Shown here piece by piece: positions 10,086 to 21,478 of a DNA stretch of 64,000 nt; positions within the stretch are counted from its first letter, which is position 1; each line of letters begins with the position of its first letter. A program made the translations under genes and the position numbers. Below the pieces are notes generated by a model. The model was given only the letters and a program-made list of their open reading frames with translations. It was not told the DNA's origin and did not search any database. The stretch is from Harringtonia aguacate (taxonomy: Eukaryota; Ascomycota; Sordariomycetes; Ophiostomatales; Ophiostomataceae): positions 329,852 through 393,851 of the forward strand of contig JACCPH010000008.1 in NCBI GenBank assembly GCA_014183095.1, read 5' to 3'.

Positions 10086-10844
10086 GGTGCCGTGCGCATA
10101 ATGCAACTTGGTGGCGACAGATAGACAGGAGGGGCGGAAGACAGCTCCCAGGTCGAGGCAGCTCCGTCTCTGTCCGAAAGAGAACGCGTACGGCTTGGAG
10201 CGGGAGAACTGGTCGGTCTTTGTATCGAGGATGAACCAGCTGCAGCTCCGGGTTCTGCGAGAGCACTGGGAACTATGCAGACGGTTGTCGCTTTGACAGC
10301 TATTCGGCTGCGGATTTGTGGAACATGGTCGATGTTATGCGACGGAGGCTCTTTTGTCGTGTGCCAGCTCCCGGCCAGGGTCGAGGCGGGTGAGCTCGAA
10401 AAGTAGAACGGCGGAGCGTGTTTATGCTGTGAGAAAAAAGAGCTTGAGATGGAGCATGATAAAAAAAAAAAAAAAAATCAAGTCGCCCACAAAGTATCTT
10501 ACTTGTACTCGGGTTTTGTGTTCCGGGAAAGGGATAATAAGGAACTGTTGAAGTCAGAAAGGCTAGCTGTGTTCGCTTCCGCGCTGTATTACAGGGTCAG
10601 ATCTCGAAGGGACCGGGCTGTGGGGTAGGCTTTTTTGACACTGTGCGTATTGTGACGCGTGCCCCACCATTTGTTAACAACAGTTTGGGACGTGGCGGAA
10701 CACCCTCCTCTGGCAGCACTGCGCAAGACAGGGACCCCAGCGACCACGCATAAAGCGACCTCCTGCGTCAGCAAACACCCAGCGGTCGCCCCCCCTGCGC
10801 ACGCCCCCCAAACGTTTCCTCGCTCTTCTCCCAACCCACACAGA
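10086..10844. promoter_or_regulatory. Divergent promoter region, 5-phosphatase / dcp1
   Basis: Shared upstream region of two divergent genes. It contains a run of 17 A residues at about 10462-10478. The reading frame of the 5-phosphatase stays open some way upstream of its ATG but without an ATG, so an unseen 5' exon cannot be excluded. Confidence 0.45.
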
Positions 10845-11714
10845 ATGAGCCGGCAGACACCGCGAAGAGGCCGGCACCAGCAAAACCCAAGCGGAGGTGG
10901 CCGCCGGGGCCACCAAGGCGACGTTGCGCCTGCGCCCGAGCTGGGGGTGGGCTTTGACGGCAATCCAGGCGACATGGTCCACGCGGCAGCAGGTGGCATC
11001 ATTGCAGAGGAGGCAGCCGAGGCGCGCGTCAGCCGGGGAAACGAGGTCATGTCCAACATGAACCTGCACGTCCTGCGGCGGTACGAGCCGAGCGTGCGGT
11101 CGATCGACTCGGTGGCGGCGAGCACGGTGGTTTACGTACTAAACTACGAGACCGGGGGGTGGGAAAAGCCAGAGCCGCAGGTCGAGGGCACGCTGTTTCT
11201 GTGCGATCAGGAGCCGCTAGTCATTGCCGGCTGTGCGGTGCCGCGGGCGTGCGTGTTTGTGCTGAACCGCAAGGGCCTGATGAATGTCGTCGTCGACCTG
11301 GCCACGGTCAACATGGCCGAGGTCACAGAGGACCTGATCACGCTGCGCATCGAGGAGGAGGACGGGCAGAGTGCAGAGGGGAGCGGCCCCAGCCCGACGC
11401 CGCCCGTGCTCGGATTCTGGATCCACGGCGGCACCGCTAACGACGTGAGCCAGTTCGACCCCAACAATGTCCTGAGACGCTGGCAGTATATCCGGTCTTC
11501 CCTGGAGCAGATACTAGGAACGGCTGAGCTGGCGGTCACAGGGCCTGCCCTCAAAACAGCCAAGGAAGACTGGGAGCAGGAAATGGCTGAAGCGGGGCGG
11601 GATCCCGTCGGACTTGCCACGCAGTCCATAGGTCGGCGCCCTAGCATCAACGAGCTGGTGGCTGCAGCGCTCGGGCCTGGCGGGAATGGCGGCATCGGGA
11701 CTGTCGGAATATGA
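10845..11714 (+). CDS. dcp1: mRNA-decapping complex subunit Dcp1
   Basis: Dcp1 is the EVH1-fold activator of the decapping enzyme Dcp2 in 5'-3' mRNA decay and P bodies. I chose the ATG at 10845 (MSRQTPRRGRHQ, context cacagaATGa). The longer frame starts at a GTG with no family resemblance. The product is 289 residues: a basic Gly/Gln-rich N-terminus, then the EVH1 domain with VMSNMNLHVLRRYEPSVRSI, VVYVLNYETGGWEKP, VEGTLFLCDQEP and CVFVLNRKGLMNVVVDL. These correspond to the Dcp1 pattern in which a Trp-Lys and VEGTLF motif follow NL-LRRYDPSI. No introns are needed. It converges on a minus-strand unknown gene ending at 11973. Confidence 0.9.
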   Translation: MSRQTPRRGRHQQNPSGGGRRGHQGDVAPAPELGVGFDGNPGDMVHAAAGGIIAEEAAEARVSRGNEVMSNMNLHVLRRYEPSVRSIDSVAASTVVYVLNYETGGWEKPEPQVEGTLFLCDQEPLVIAGCAVPRACVFVLNRKGLMNVVVDLATVNMAEVTEDLITLRIEEEDGQSAEGSGPSPTPPVLGFWIHGGTANDVSQFDPNNVLRRWQYIRSSLEQILGTAELAVTGPALKTAKEDWEQEMAEAGRDPVGLATQSIGRRPSINELVAAALGPGGNGGIGTVGI

Positions 11715-11972
11715 GGCTGGAATGCTTGAATGATACCCACAAAGCGGCCACACGTATATGGTTGTGCGATTCTGATTAATTTCCAGGGACGAAAAGGGCT
11801 TGGTAGGAGCAGACGCAGTATCGTGCGTTTGACTTGGCATCTCATTCTGGCAGAGCTATTCGCACGACACAACAGCATCTGTTATTGTTGGTAAACATAC
11901 AATACAGTTACCCCATCCTCATGTATTCTGTGGTGATAACGGAAGAGACTCGCGACATGCCTGCGCGTCCGG

Positions 11973-13404
11973 TTACTCCGGATCCTGGCCCCATTCGGAG
12001 AGTGGCGAGGAGGTCACCCTGTCAATTCCGTGTGGGCTCGAGGACTGCGCGCACAGAGTGGCTCTCTGCCTCTTCCTTTTGTTCTCCTTGTCCATCTTTT
12101 CTCGGAGCATCTCGTTGGATTCCTGAGCCCAAAGAGCGGTCACATCGCTGCCGTCCGGTTCGTAAACTGGCCCCCGCAAGATTAGCTGCTGTGCCGACAA
12201 GCTGCCATGTAGGAATACGCCTACCTCGCCGCGCAAATTTGACCATCATTTCTTCCTCGGTATAGGGGTCTGCAGTTTGGGGGTGGTGCACGCAGGGCGT
12301 GGTGTTGAAGTGTTTCAAGCCCGCGCCGCTCTCGAGAGGGTGGGCTGTGAATTTGATGGGGGCTTTGAATCCCCCCTGGTCGCAACGCAAGACATACCAC
12401 CCCGAGGCGAATGGCTTGTACTCGAAGATGTAGTCGAGGCCCTCCGTCTCCCACGTCTGAATTGGTGGAGAATTAGGCTCCAGCAGAGCTTTCTCGTCCG
12501 CCGGCCAAGCCGGCAAGTTCGTCGAGGCAGCATGAGGCCGTTTTTCCTAATCAGCGAGACGGCCGCAAGATCAGCACCATGTTTCTCATCCCAGAGCACA
12601 GAGGGGTGTTGCAAGGCAAATACGCCGTCTCACCAGGCTTTCTAACACGTTTTCCCGGGCTAGGGGACTAGGGGTTTTGTAAAGGCTAGACGAGTTCTTT
12701 GCAAAGAATGCTGCCATCTTCAGCTGGCGTTTGTTCTCAGACTGTCTCTTCATCCCCATCATCTCTGTGCCAGTGTTTATAGGGTGAATGTTTTCTTTGA
12801 GCAAATTACCGGGGGGGCTGGTGCCTATCTTGGCTCTGCTGCCGGGTCCCAGATGCCCCAAGGCGTCTGTCTCTCGGCTTCGAGTCTGCTTTGTTGGGGT
12901 AGAAAAGATGGAAGTACGAGGGATGGGGTCCTCGGAGAAAGAACGGATCGCAGAAGGAGCCGCGGGAACAGAAGTCTCCAGAACGGGTGTGCTGCTCATG
13001 CAGGCAAGTCCGATGACCCGGCGAAGACTCGCCGGAAGCATGTCGTCGAGGCCCCGCTCGATGATCTTGTTGGCCTTGTCTTTGCCCTCGACCCTCTCCA
13101 TGTTGTCAAAGATGGCAGACCTGCTCTTCTGGAAATTGGTGGTTTTCTCGCACAGGATGTTGCATGCGTCCCTCATGGCTTCTTCGTGCTCGTTGCAGAG
13201 CGCCTGCATCTGTAGGACCCATTTGTCCTTGTATTTAGGCTTCATCCTACTGAGCCTTTCTTCGCCGGGGATGTGGTGACGGTCCATGTCTGGGTGAAGA
13301 GGCGCGCTGCCTTTTGTCCGTGGCCACAAACGCCACAAACGAGGTGGCAAGACGTGCTTGTTTGGGTTTTTGGTAATGAATGGGTTGGCATATCTGAGCA
13401 GCAT
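11973..13404 (-). CDS. Unrecognised fungal protein, three exons
   Basis: The exons 13404-12634, 12546-12225 and 12166-11973 join in phase to give 428 residues ending SEWGQDPE. The first exon encodes a helical, charged region (KYKDKWVLQMQALCNEHEE, IIERGLDDMLPASLRRVIGL) and a disordered Ser/Pro linker. The second encodes a compact, probably structured region (LDYIFEYKPFASGWYVLRCD, PYTEEEMMVKFAR), which is the most conserved-looking part. The third has a basic, Lys/Arg-rich helix. The start could also be the ATG of MDRHHIPGEERL near 13287. I recognise no family; a nuclear role is only a guess from composition. The two introns have good GTGAGA and GTAGGC donors. Confidence 0.6.
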
Positions 13405-13639
13405 CTGAGAGCATGCTGATCAAAATACAAACAAACAGCCTATCCGGCCCTTGGTGGATGAGTTTGTGTCTATCGCACAACATGCTGCCCTCCCCGATCC
13501 TCCACCCTCTTGCTCACCATCCCACCCAAGAGCCGCCGCGTTCTGTTGCGGAATGTCCGCAGCCTGCCCATGATTTATGTCTAGTCTTCTATTGTACACG
13601 CAGGAGAAAAGAAAATCGCAATCAAAGAAGAGCTCGTTG

Positions 13640-14262
13640 CTATAAGGGCAGTGGGTTTTGAGGGATGCTGTTGTATCCCACAATGCCCTCTGCTACAGCC
13701 ACTGCAGGAGACTGAGCCTCTGGCGAGGGCGCACAGCATACGGTGACCCGGCGACCGATGATGCCTTTGTTGCCGTGCCGGTCGTCTCCGACGTGGAGGT
13801 ACAGGGGCTTCTGCAGGCGCCGCAGGATGGTTCCATTCTGCATCACCACAGCGGCAGCTGGGTCTCTGTCGCTCGCATCCGGCCACAGCGAGATCGACCC
13901 CGAGACGGCGTCCCGCTCTGCAGGCACGGCGCTGAGGTCACCCAGCGCACTGCGTAAATAGCAATGTGAGCAATGGCGGTTCCAGCCCGGGGCAGCTCAG
14001 GCGACAAGACTTACTGGATGTTGACAAACAGACAGCGGTGCTTGGCCGTGTCCAAGGTTCCGGTCGGAGAAAATCGCATGTGCGTGGCGATTTCGCAGTC
14101 GTGGTTGTCCTCATTGAAGAAGGAGATGCTACCGGAGAACGCCTCGGCGTCGTCGCCTGCAGGCCGTGAGACTGTGTCCGGAGACGTCCTGATCGGGCTG
14201 AGCACGGCCAGGGCACCGAACCGGTCGCAGTAAGCTGAGAGGGGGAGGTTCTCGCCGCACAT
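13640..14262 (-). CDS. Unrecognised small protein with an internal duplication
   Basis: Two exons (14262-14015 and 13949-13640) join with a GTAAG donor to give 185 residues starting MCGENLPLSAYC. The open frame runs back to a TTG at 14274, but the ATG at 14262 is the better start. The two halves share a motif: AFSGSISFFNEDNHD near residue 42 and AVSGSISLWPDASD in the second exon, each followed by a hydrophobic strand and a basic-leucine segment. This suggests two copies of one small beta-rich unit. No signal peptide or membrane span is evident. No family is recognised. Confidence 0.5.
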
Positions 14263-15044
14263 GCTGGGCAGCAAAACTGGATGTGTGATGAAACTTGTGG
14301 TATAGCTTTCTAATGTTTTTTTCCCCTCCTTCTTTTCTTCTTATTTTCTTATTTTTGTTTTCTTATTTTTTCTCCTTCTTTTCTTCTTTTTTCTCCCTTT
14401 CTTCTCTTTTAACCAGAAGATGTTTTGTTTGGGGCGTGGTTTGCCCTGGGACCTCTTGTTGACCAGCTGATCATTAAAGGTGGCGATGTTGTTCTGTTGG
14501 CGACGCTGCGATGACAGAGGGGCGTGTAAGGGAGGCCGCACTAGGGACTATAAGAAGTCATCCACTCCATTCTTTACCTATGGTGAGTTCAATGCTTTGG
14601 TCATTTCGACTGCTGGCTTGTCTGGATGCTTGTCATGGTGGGGACCCAGAGCAAGATGCCGAGACGGTTTGAGCAGGTTTGCGCAGGATCACAGCCAATG
14701 GCCGAACGCGGTTGCCCTTAAGTAGTCCTTAACAATTCCAGCCGAAAAGTACAAGCAGACGTGCCCTCACTCGCAGAGCGACACGTACAAACGGGTTCCG
14801 ATGGCTGTGGTGGCCAAAGGGGTACATCCGCCGCGGTGCCGAAATGGCTACGGCTCCGGGCAAGAACCTTCTTGGCCACATGTGTGAGAGATGCTGCCCG
14901 CGGGGGGGCAGGGGACCAGAAACTGGTCAGAAACAAACCACAATTGTGCTTTCTCGCCTGATCCTCTGTAGATTGACTCCAATAACCTCCAATAACCTCC
15001 AGCCTCACAGCAACTTCAGATTGCGGCGTAACCAAGTCGAAGCC
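14263..15044. promoter_or_regulatory. Divergent region before the SOD gene, with pyrimidine tract
   Basis: Upstream of a minus-strand unknown gene and of the SOD gene. A T/C-rich tract with few purines spans about 14310-14415. The duplicated CAATAACCTC lies just before the SOD start at 14980-15001. Confidence 0.45.
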
Positions 15045-15860
15045 ATGTCAGCCAAGATCTATGTCCTGCCGGCGCTGCTCTACGCCTATGATGTAAGTCT
15101 GTGTCTTTTCCCCGTCCGTATTTCCCGCATCTCCTCCGTCTCTCCCCTCTCGTCCGTTCCCTCTTCATGGCTGGGTTGTCGAGCTGACCGACGACAAGGC
15201 CCTCGAGCCCAGCATCTCGACCCAGATCATGGAGCTGCATCACAAGCGCCACCACCAAGCCTACGTCGACAACCTGAACAAGGCGCTGCAGTCGCTCACG
15301 GCGGCCGTTGTGGGCGGTGACGTGGCCACGCAGGTGTCCCTGCAGGAGGCCATTCGATTCAACGGCGGTGGCCACATCAACCACTCACTGTTCTGGCGCA
15401 ATCTGGCACCAAGCGGCCGCCCAGAGTCGGAGCCCACGGGCTCTGCCGCGCCAGAGCTGCTCAAGGAGATCACGGCAACCTGGGGCGGTCTAGATGCCTT
15501 TAAGAAATCCTTTACGGCTGCGCTTCTGGGCATCAAAGGCAGCGGCTGGGGATGGCTGGTGCGCGAGCCGGCCACGGGTCTACGCATCATCACGACCAAA
15601 GACCAGGACCCGCCGGTCAACGGTGAGATTCCCATCATCGGTGTCGACATGTGGGAGCACGCCTACTATCTGCAGGTAAGAGGAGGAGGAGGAGGAGGGA
15701 GGACGGTCGAGACACACGCAGCTAACAGCATACCCAGTACCTCAACGGTAAGGCGGCCTACGTCGACAACATCTGGAAGATCCTCAACTGGAAGACAGCT
15801 GAGGAGCGCTACCTCCGCGGGCCGAGCGATGCCGCCAAGATGATCAGCGAGGCTGTATGA
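15045..15860 (+). CDS. Mn-type superoxide dismutase, probably cytosolic
   Basis: Converts superoxide to oxygen and peroxide. Three exons (15045-15092, 15184-15675, 15738-15860) join in phase to give 220 residues. Family motifs are LHHKRHHQAYVDNLNKAL, GGGHINHSLFW, GSGWGWLV and DMWEHAYYLQYLNGKAAYVDNIWKILNW; His and Asp ligands of the Mn/Fe family are present. The N-terminus is MSAKIYVLPALLYAYD, with no mitochondrial presequence, as in cytosolic MnSODs of some fungi. DMWEHAYY replaces the commoner DVWEHAYY. The second intron begins with a GAGGAGGAGG run. It is divergent from the preceding unknown gene. Confidence 0.95.
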
Positions 15861-16040
15861 CTGGGCAGAGGCCTCGCGCCTCTGCAGGAACCGCTGAAGC
15901 TGCATCTGTAGCTGCAGCAGAGCCAGCAGCGGGCGCAGGCCGCCTTACCAGCCATGCGCATCTTCCATAGCAGACTGAATGAACCCCACAGACGCATCGT
16001 ACGAGGCCCAAAGCTTGTTCTCTTCCCGTGCTGTCCGACG

Positions 16041-16174
16041 TGTTCCGTATTCCGTATTCCGTGTTCCATATTCCGTGTTCTGTGTTCCGCGTTCTGTGTT
16101 CCGCGTTCTGTGTTCCACGTTCTGTGTTCCGCGTTCTGTGTTCCGCGTTCCATGCATCGTGTTCCATGCTCCGT
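16041..16174. repeat. Heptamer minisatellite (YGYGTTC)n
   Basis: About sixteen 7-bp units run from TGTTCCGTATTC to the TTCCATG region. In the centre they alternate as a 14-bp unit, TGTGTTCCGCGTTC, repeated about five times. The unit is not a multiple of three, so coding in any frame cycles through all phases. It sits about 180 bp downstream of the SOD stop. Confidence 0.85.
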
Positions 16175-18514
16175 CTGACAACATGAAAGACAACACCTGA
16201 GCTTGTCCATCCTGGCCGCTTGTGGTACGCATCAGGCTCGATCACGCCGGGGCCCAGGAAGGCCAGCGAGACCAGGGGAGGTCACATTGTTCTCGTCGTG
16301 CTCTTCTTCGGCCGGGTTGACTGCCTGCCTTCTCGGTGAATATCCATGCCTATTACCTCTCGTCCTGCACTCTGTCAGCTTGTATCATGCCATGCACTGT
16401 CTCACTGTTTCTTCGCTGTGTCCCCGCCGAGTCTGACCTGCATCTTCCATGTCTGTCTGATAAAAATAGGCATGAGCATCGTGATGCAAATACGAAATAC
16501 GAGCCTGCTAGGAGCGTGGGCATCCGGCCTTACACTTGGGCCAGTGGCTACGTGCTTTCCGGCGGCGGCCATCCAGGCTATGCCCATCTCAACAGGCACC
16601 TGGATCCTGGCAGCAGCCCTGCTCGACTGAGCCCTTCCTTCGATCTTGCCAAAAATAAATCAAATGTCTCCTGTTTCTGTCGTCTTGAGTATCATGGCCA
16701 GACAGGGTCTCCCGGAATAATCTCATACGCGGCCAAGCACGCCTGCTGATTCTCATGTGGTACATCCATGGGCATCAGAAGAGGCACTCGTATATTAATG
16801 AGGCTGTTTTGCGCCATTTGCTTCTACTTCTACTGGGGCTGGCTGAATACGAATATCTCGTTCTGCATGCTCCTTTACACAGCAGACAGAGGATGTGGTA
16901 CGGCAGTAGGAGCTCGCATGGGAACTGGCAGACAGACACAGGACGAAATTGTCAGGGGCTACAGTAAATTCTCAGACGGCCTTTGTGTCACACCTTGATC
17001 ACCCGCTATACGAAGTTTACTGCCCGGTTTACGAGTGTCTGTGCTACGGCGATTGACGTCTGTGCTTATAGTGATGTGCGTTCCTGGCTTCAGATTAATG
17101 TTCAGCTAATAACTCTATCCGGTCGGTACCTGGATCCCCCTGTCTGCTGTCAGCACAGCCTAGTCGTGTGTAACTGTGTGTAAACGGATGGATCGGATGA
17201 ACAAGAGAACGCCAAGAAAAAACGCCCAGATGAAGACCAACGTAAGATACGTCCTGCTGTGATCTGGCAGGCTCGCGTAAGAGAGGTTGTCATGTTGGCT
17301 TTGGCCAAGCCAACTCATTCTCTTCTCTCTTCAACGTTTACCATAGCGGAACTAATTTGCGGACAGAGTTCGGCCATAGCACCTTAAATTTGCCTCCCCC
17401 ATGCCGTGGTTTCTAATTCGAGTGACTCGGAGTCATTGCCAACTACTATCCCCTGGTCGCTGTTGGCTCGCCTGTGTTTGCACAAGTCCGAAGCTGCTTG
17501 CTCCCGCGGCGGAGCATGCATGCAGTAAGACAATATTTGCCTCCCCTGGCAAGTGGAACTTACAAGTCAGGTCGTGGACGGAAAAACAAGAACTCGAAAG
17601 TCAGGCTGGTTGCGTCTTGACATGGGTTGACGTGGATGCAAGACCAACAGCTGGCCTGTGACACTTCACCGTCCCTCTCGTCTTCCGCTTGGCCTATGGG
17701 TGGAAAAGCACAGCTCCTGCTGTGTTTTCTCTGTGGAATACCCCCAAGGCGTCCCACGTTTTGGTCTGTCCAGGAAGCTGTGCCAACCCGGGTAGGTCGA
17801 GGAAGTGCATTGGACGCAAGAGTCGGGAGCCGACATCACGGACTGAATTTTCCCTAGACTCTCATGCCATCCATTGAGCAGATGCACCAATCATCTTGCG
17901 ACATCATCTTCCGTATGCCATGGCGCGGTCGGCTTCCTGTAGTGCTGACGACATGGTAGCAGGCCCCAGGAGTGCAGAAGGTGATATCACGAGCAATACG
18001 ACCACCTGTACTTGTCGGATGTGTCCGCGATGGTGTGGGGCGTAGGCCCCCCCTGAATCTGCTATTCTGGAAGAAAAAGAATATGCAGATGCAGTGCGAC
18101 ACATGAGCACCACAACAGCACGGTCGGGAGCACGTACAACAGGCATGCTGAGATGACGGTCTGCAGCCAGTTCTTCTTGTTATGGAACGCGGAGGTGAGG
18201 AGGAACGAGACGAGAACGAGGCCACAAGAGCAGGCCCGTCAACGGGACCCCTGGAGAGAGGACAGGAAGACGAAGAGGCCGGGAAGATATAGCCACGAGA
18301 GCAAAAGTATAAAATGGAAAGCCCATCCCCGAGCTCGAGGAACAAGAAGATGCCCAAGGACCAAGAGATCAAGCAATCCAAGCCTCTAGCCTTTCCAGTT
18401 CTCTGTCTCCCACGCTCGTTCTCTCTCCCTCTTTTCGCTCGCTCCTTTTGTCGTTCTCTTTTGTCTCCTCTCACCAAGCTTGAAACATCTTCTCTTGTTT
18501 CTGCTGCTCTCATC
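16175..18514. other. Gene-poor spacer
   Basis: About 2.3 kb between SOD and the mucin-like gene without a supported gene. Short frames on both strands lack domain resemblance and splice logic. The last 200 bp (CT-rich, CTCTCTCCCTCTTTTCGCTCGCTCC) is the likely promoter of the gene at 18515. Confidence 0.4.
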
Positions 18515-20633
18515 ATGATGATGAAACGGCTGGCTCTCGTGGGCCTCGGGTAAGTCAGGTTGATACATTGTCTCAAGAGTCCATCTGTTAACAACTCTCA
18601 GAAGCTCTCTGGTCGCTGCACGGCCCAATGCTGTCAGACGCGACGGATACGGGTATCCAATGCTCACCACCACCGTCTGGGAGACCGCGACGGAGCTAGC
18701 CTCCGGCTCGCCCTCCACCAGCTACATCACCACCACCTTGACGAAAGTCTCTGTGGGGACTCTGACGACCACTCAGTATGTGACGTTGACGCCAGAAGTT
18801 ACGTGCACTCCGTGTGCTCCATGCTCCTTCACGTCCAGCACCCCGGGCTCGACCACTCATTCAACGCAGCCGCTCTCGACCTCGCATTCGACTTCTCCCT
18901 CGTGCGGCCCTGGAGGCACTGGCCCTGGTTGTGGACCCAGCTCCAGCCACTCTACTCCAAGCTCGTCGCCCTCTTTGCCTCTGTCGTGTGGTCCGGGTAG
19001 CACCGGACCGGGTTGCAGCACCAGCACCAGCACCATCCATAGCACAACCCATAGCACCTCCCATAGCACCTCCCATAGCACCACCCACCATACCTCGCCG
19101 ACTTCTGTCCCGCAATCTACCCCGGGGACGTCTCCGTCATGTGGTCCCGGTGGCACTGGTACCGGATGCATTCCCACCACTGTTCCGACGACGTCGACCG
19201 TCTATACCTCGACCGTACCACCGGCCTCCTCGTCGTGTGGCCCGGGAGGTACTGGACCAGGATGCAGCCCCAGCACCGCCCACACTACAACCCACTCCAC
19301 CACTCACATTACTACCACCCATAGCACTACCCACAGCACCTCGCCAACCTCTGTTTCATACTCTACCCCGGTGACTTCTCCGTCTTGCGGCCCCGGGAGT
19401 ACCGGGCCAGGATGCACCCCTCAGTCCAGCTCAACTGGCTCGACCTCGGTCCCGCCTCCGGCTTCGACTGTCTCGACCTCAGGAACAACCTCAGTCCCCC
19501 CTCCGGCTTCGACTGTCTCGACCTCAGGCACGACCTCAGTCCCCCCTCCGGCCTCGACTGTCTCGACCGCACCGACATCTTCGCCTTCGTGCGGCCCCAA
19601 CGAGACTGGTCCCGGATGCAGCCCGGTTTCCACCACCACCACACCGACTGGTACTCCGTCGTGCAGTCCTGGCGAAACCGGTAAAGGGTGCACCCCCCAC
19701 ACCACACCGACAACGCCGTCGACTGTTTACACCTCCGTCACATCGACACCTTCGTTGACCTGCAGCCCCGGTGAAACCGGACCGGGCTGCAGCCACAGCT
19801 CAACGTCCCCGACTCCGTCGACCACCCCGAGCAGCTCGCCTTCCACCTCTCCCACCGGGCCTTCCTCTTGCAGCCCTGGTAGTAGCGGCAATGGCTGCAG
19901 TCTCTCCTCCACCTTGTGTGGCCCCGGTGCCACAGGCCCAGGCTGCACCGCCCCAACCAGCGTCCCGAGTTCGACGCCCACGCCGACAGTGACACCCCCG
20001 TGCGGTCCTGAGGGCACCGTCCCGGGCTGCAGCAGCCATAGCACCACGCCCACAACTCCGTCGACTACTCGCAGCAGCTCGACCTCCACCTCTTCGACAA
20101 CATCCTCTTCGTCTTGCGGTCCTGGCGGCAGCGGTGAGGGATGCAGTACCAGCTCCTCCATCACATCCACGCCGTACGGCACCACACCTGTGCCCTCGTC
20201 TACGCATACGGCGACCACGGACGGCATCCCTGGCTCCACCAGTAAGACAACCGGCTCGTCTTCTACGAGCGTTACTCATACCTGTTCGCCGTCGTCCTCC
20301 CCCGATGCCTGCACCGTGGAGACAAGCAGCGGCTCCACGAGCCCTGTCACCACTCCTAGTACTTTCTCTACCAGCACCACAGTCTCGCCATCCACGCCTG
20401 TAACCCCGTCGACAACGACCTCCCGGGCTTCGACGACCACCTCGGCCACGACGACCACATCGACAACACCTGGCGGCTATGGCTCCAGCTCGAGCACGGC
20501 CACCACCGATGCTGCGACTGTACCGGCCTCGACCAAAACTACTCCAGGCTGGCCAGGCGGCTACACGTACAGCGCTCCGCCGTCGGAACAGACGACTTCT
20601 GCCGGTGAAGGCTGGGGGTATGGCAACAACTGA
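18515..20633 (+). CDS. Secreted mucin-like protein with C-x8-C repeats
   Basis: Exon 18515-18549 and exon 18602-20633 join at a GTAAGT donor, giving about 688 residues. The joined N-terminus MMMKRLALVGLGSSLVAARP is a typical signal peptide. The mature protein is dominated by Ser, Thr and Pro, as in O-glycosylated wall proteins. Twelve clear copies of a CGPGGTGPGC-like unit (C-x8-C, two cysteines each) are spaced through it, plus a degenerate one (CSPSSSPDAC). A further short repeat VPPPASTVSTSG occurs three times. The C-terminus is Gly/Tyr-rich (EGWGYGNN) and has no hydrophobic GPI tail. The frame is uniformly GC-rich, so large antisense frames are shadows. No domain family is recognised; a wall or adhesion role is inferred from composition. 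Confidence 0.8.
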
Positions 20634-21478
20634 ACGGGCAGGCAGGCGGGCATGAGGCAGAACGCAACTTCGCGCGTCGAGCAGTGACACGGGAGGAATT
20701 TTAACAAGCACCTGTCTTTTTTTTTCATGCCTTGTCCGTGTCTCGTTACTTTTTTTGTCTTGCGATTTCTCTTCTCGACTCTCCTTTAACCTTTTTCTAC
20801 CCCCCCTTTTCACTGAGTAATCTATCTTACCTAAATAGCAAACCCCCAAAGTGCGGTAAAAAAATAAAATCCAGGCCAAGAATCCTGGCTCGATGTGACA
20901 CTGGCAAAGTCGGCGCAATGATCGACGGCCCCAGGCTGGGACAAGATGAAAATTGGGTCTCTGCCATTGCTGCCAATACAATTCGTTCGTTTTCGTACGA
21001 GAACATGTACCGTATCTTACGCGTCCCAATCCAGGTGGCAGGAGGGAGAAATTGGGAACCCCGTGATCCGAATGTACAAATATCGTACTTTTGTAAGATA
21101 CGAGTCCGAGTAATATGCTGCTGCGCTCGGAAGTATACGAGACGGCCGAGTCAGATGCTCGAGAACAGCCAGAGAGAATTCTGCAAGGCATGTGAGAGGC
21201 GCATACCGCCGGGGAAAGAGGCCTCTCGAGGTCACGGGGCCAGCTAGTCAGCTGCGGCCAAGAGTGGCGAAGACGAGTCGAGGCTGCACGAAAAGGGAGT
21301 GCAGAAATGGATAAATAAGCCCCCCATATATTACGCGACACTTCCAGGGGAGGAGGGGGAGGCTGGACAGATCAACCCACACACGCAACAGCATTATCAA
21401 GCAAACCCTAGCTGAAGCAGCAGCCAACCGACTCTATACAAATATTTGTACTTACGCAAGACGACAAACTCCAAAGCC
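20634..21478. other. Spacer after the mucin-like gene
   Basis: No gene is supported. It includes a motif cluster at 21074-21105 (GTACAAATATCGTACTTTTGTAAGATACGAG) and, near 21309-21340, a TATA-like ATAAATAA and CATATATTA that could serve the small ORF downstream. Confidence 0.4.

Noticed and set aside
15809..16245. Protein-like frames rich in RNTERGTQNAEH across the minisatellite
   Set aside because: They are read out of the heptamer array in different frames and are not genes.
19800..21341. 513-codon minus-strand open frame across the mucin-like gene
   Set aside because: It is the antisense shadow of GC-rich Ser/Thr/Pro repeats, is Arg/Gly-rich and has no start context or domain.
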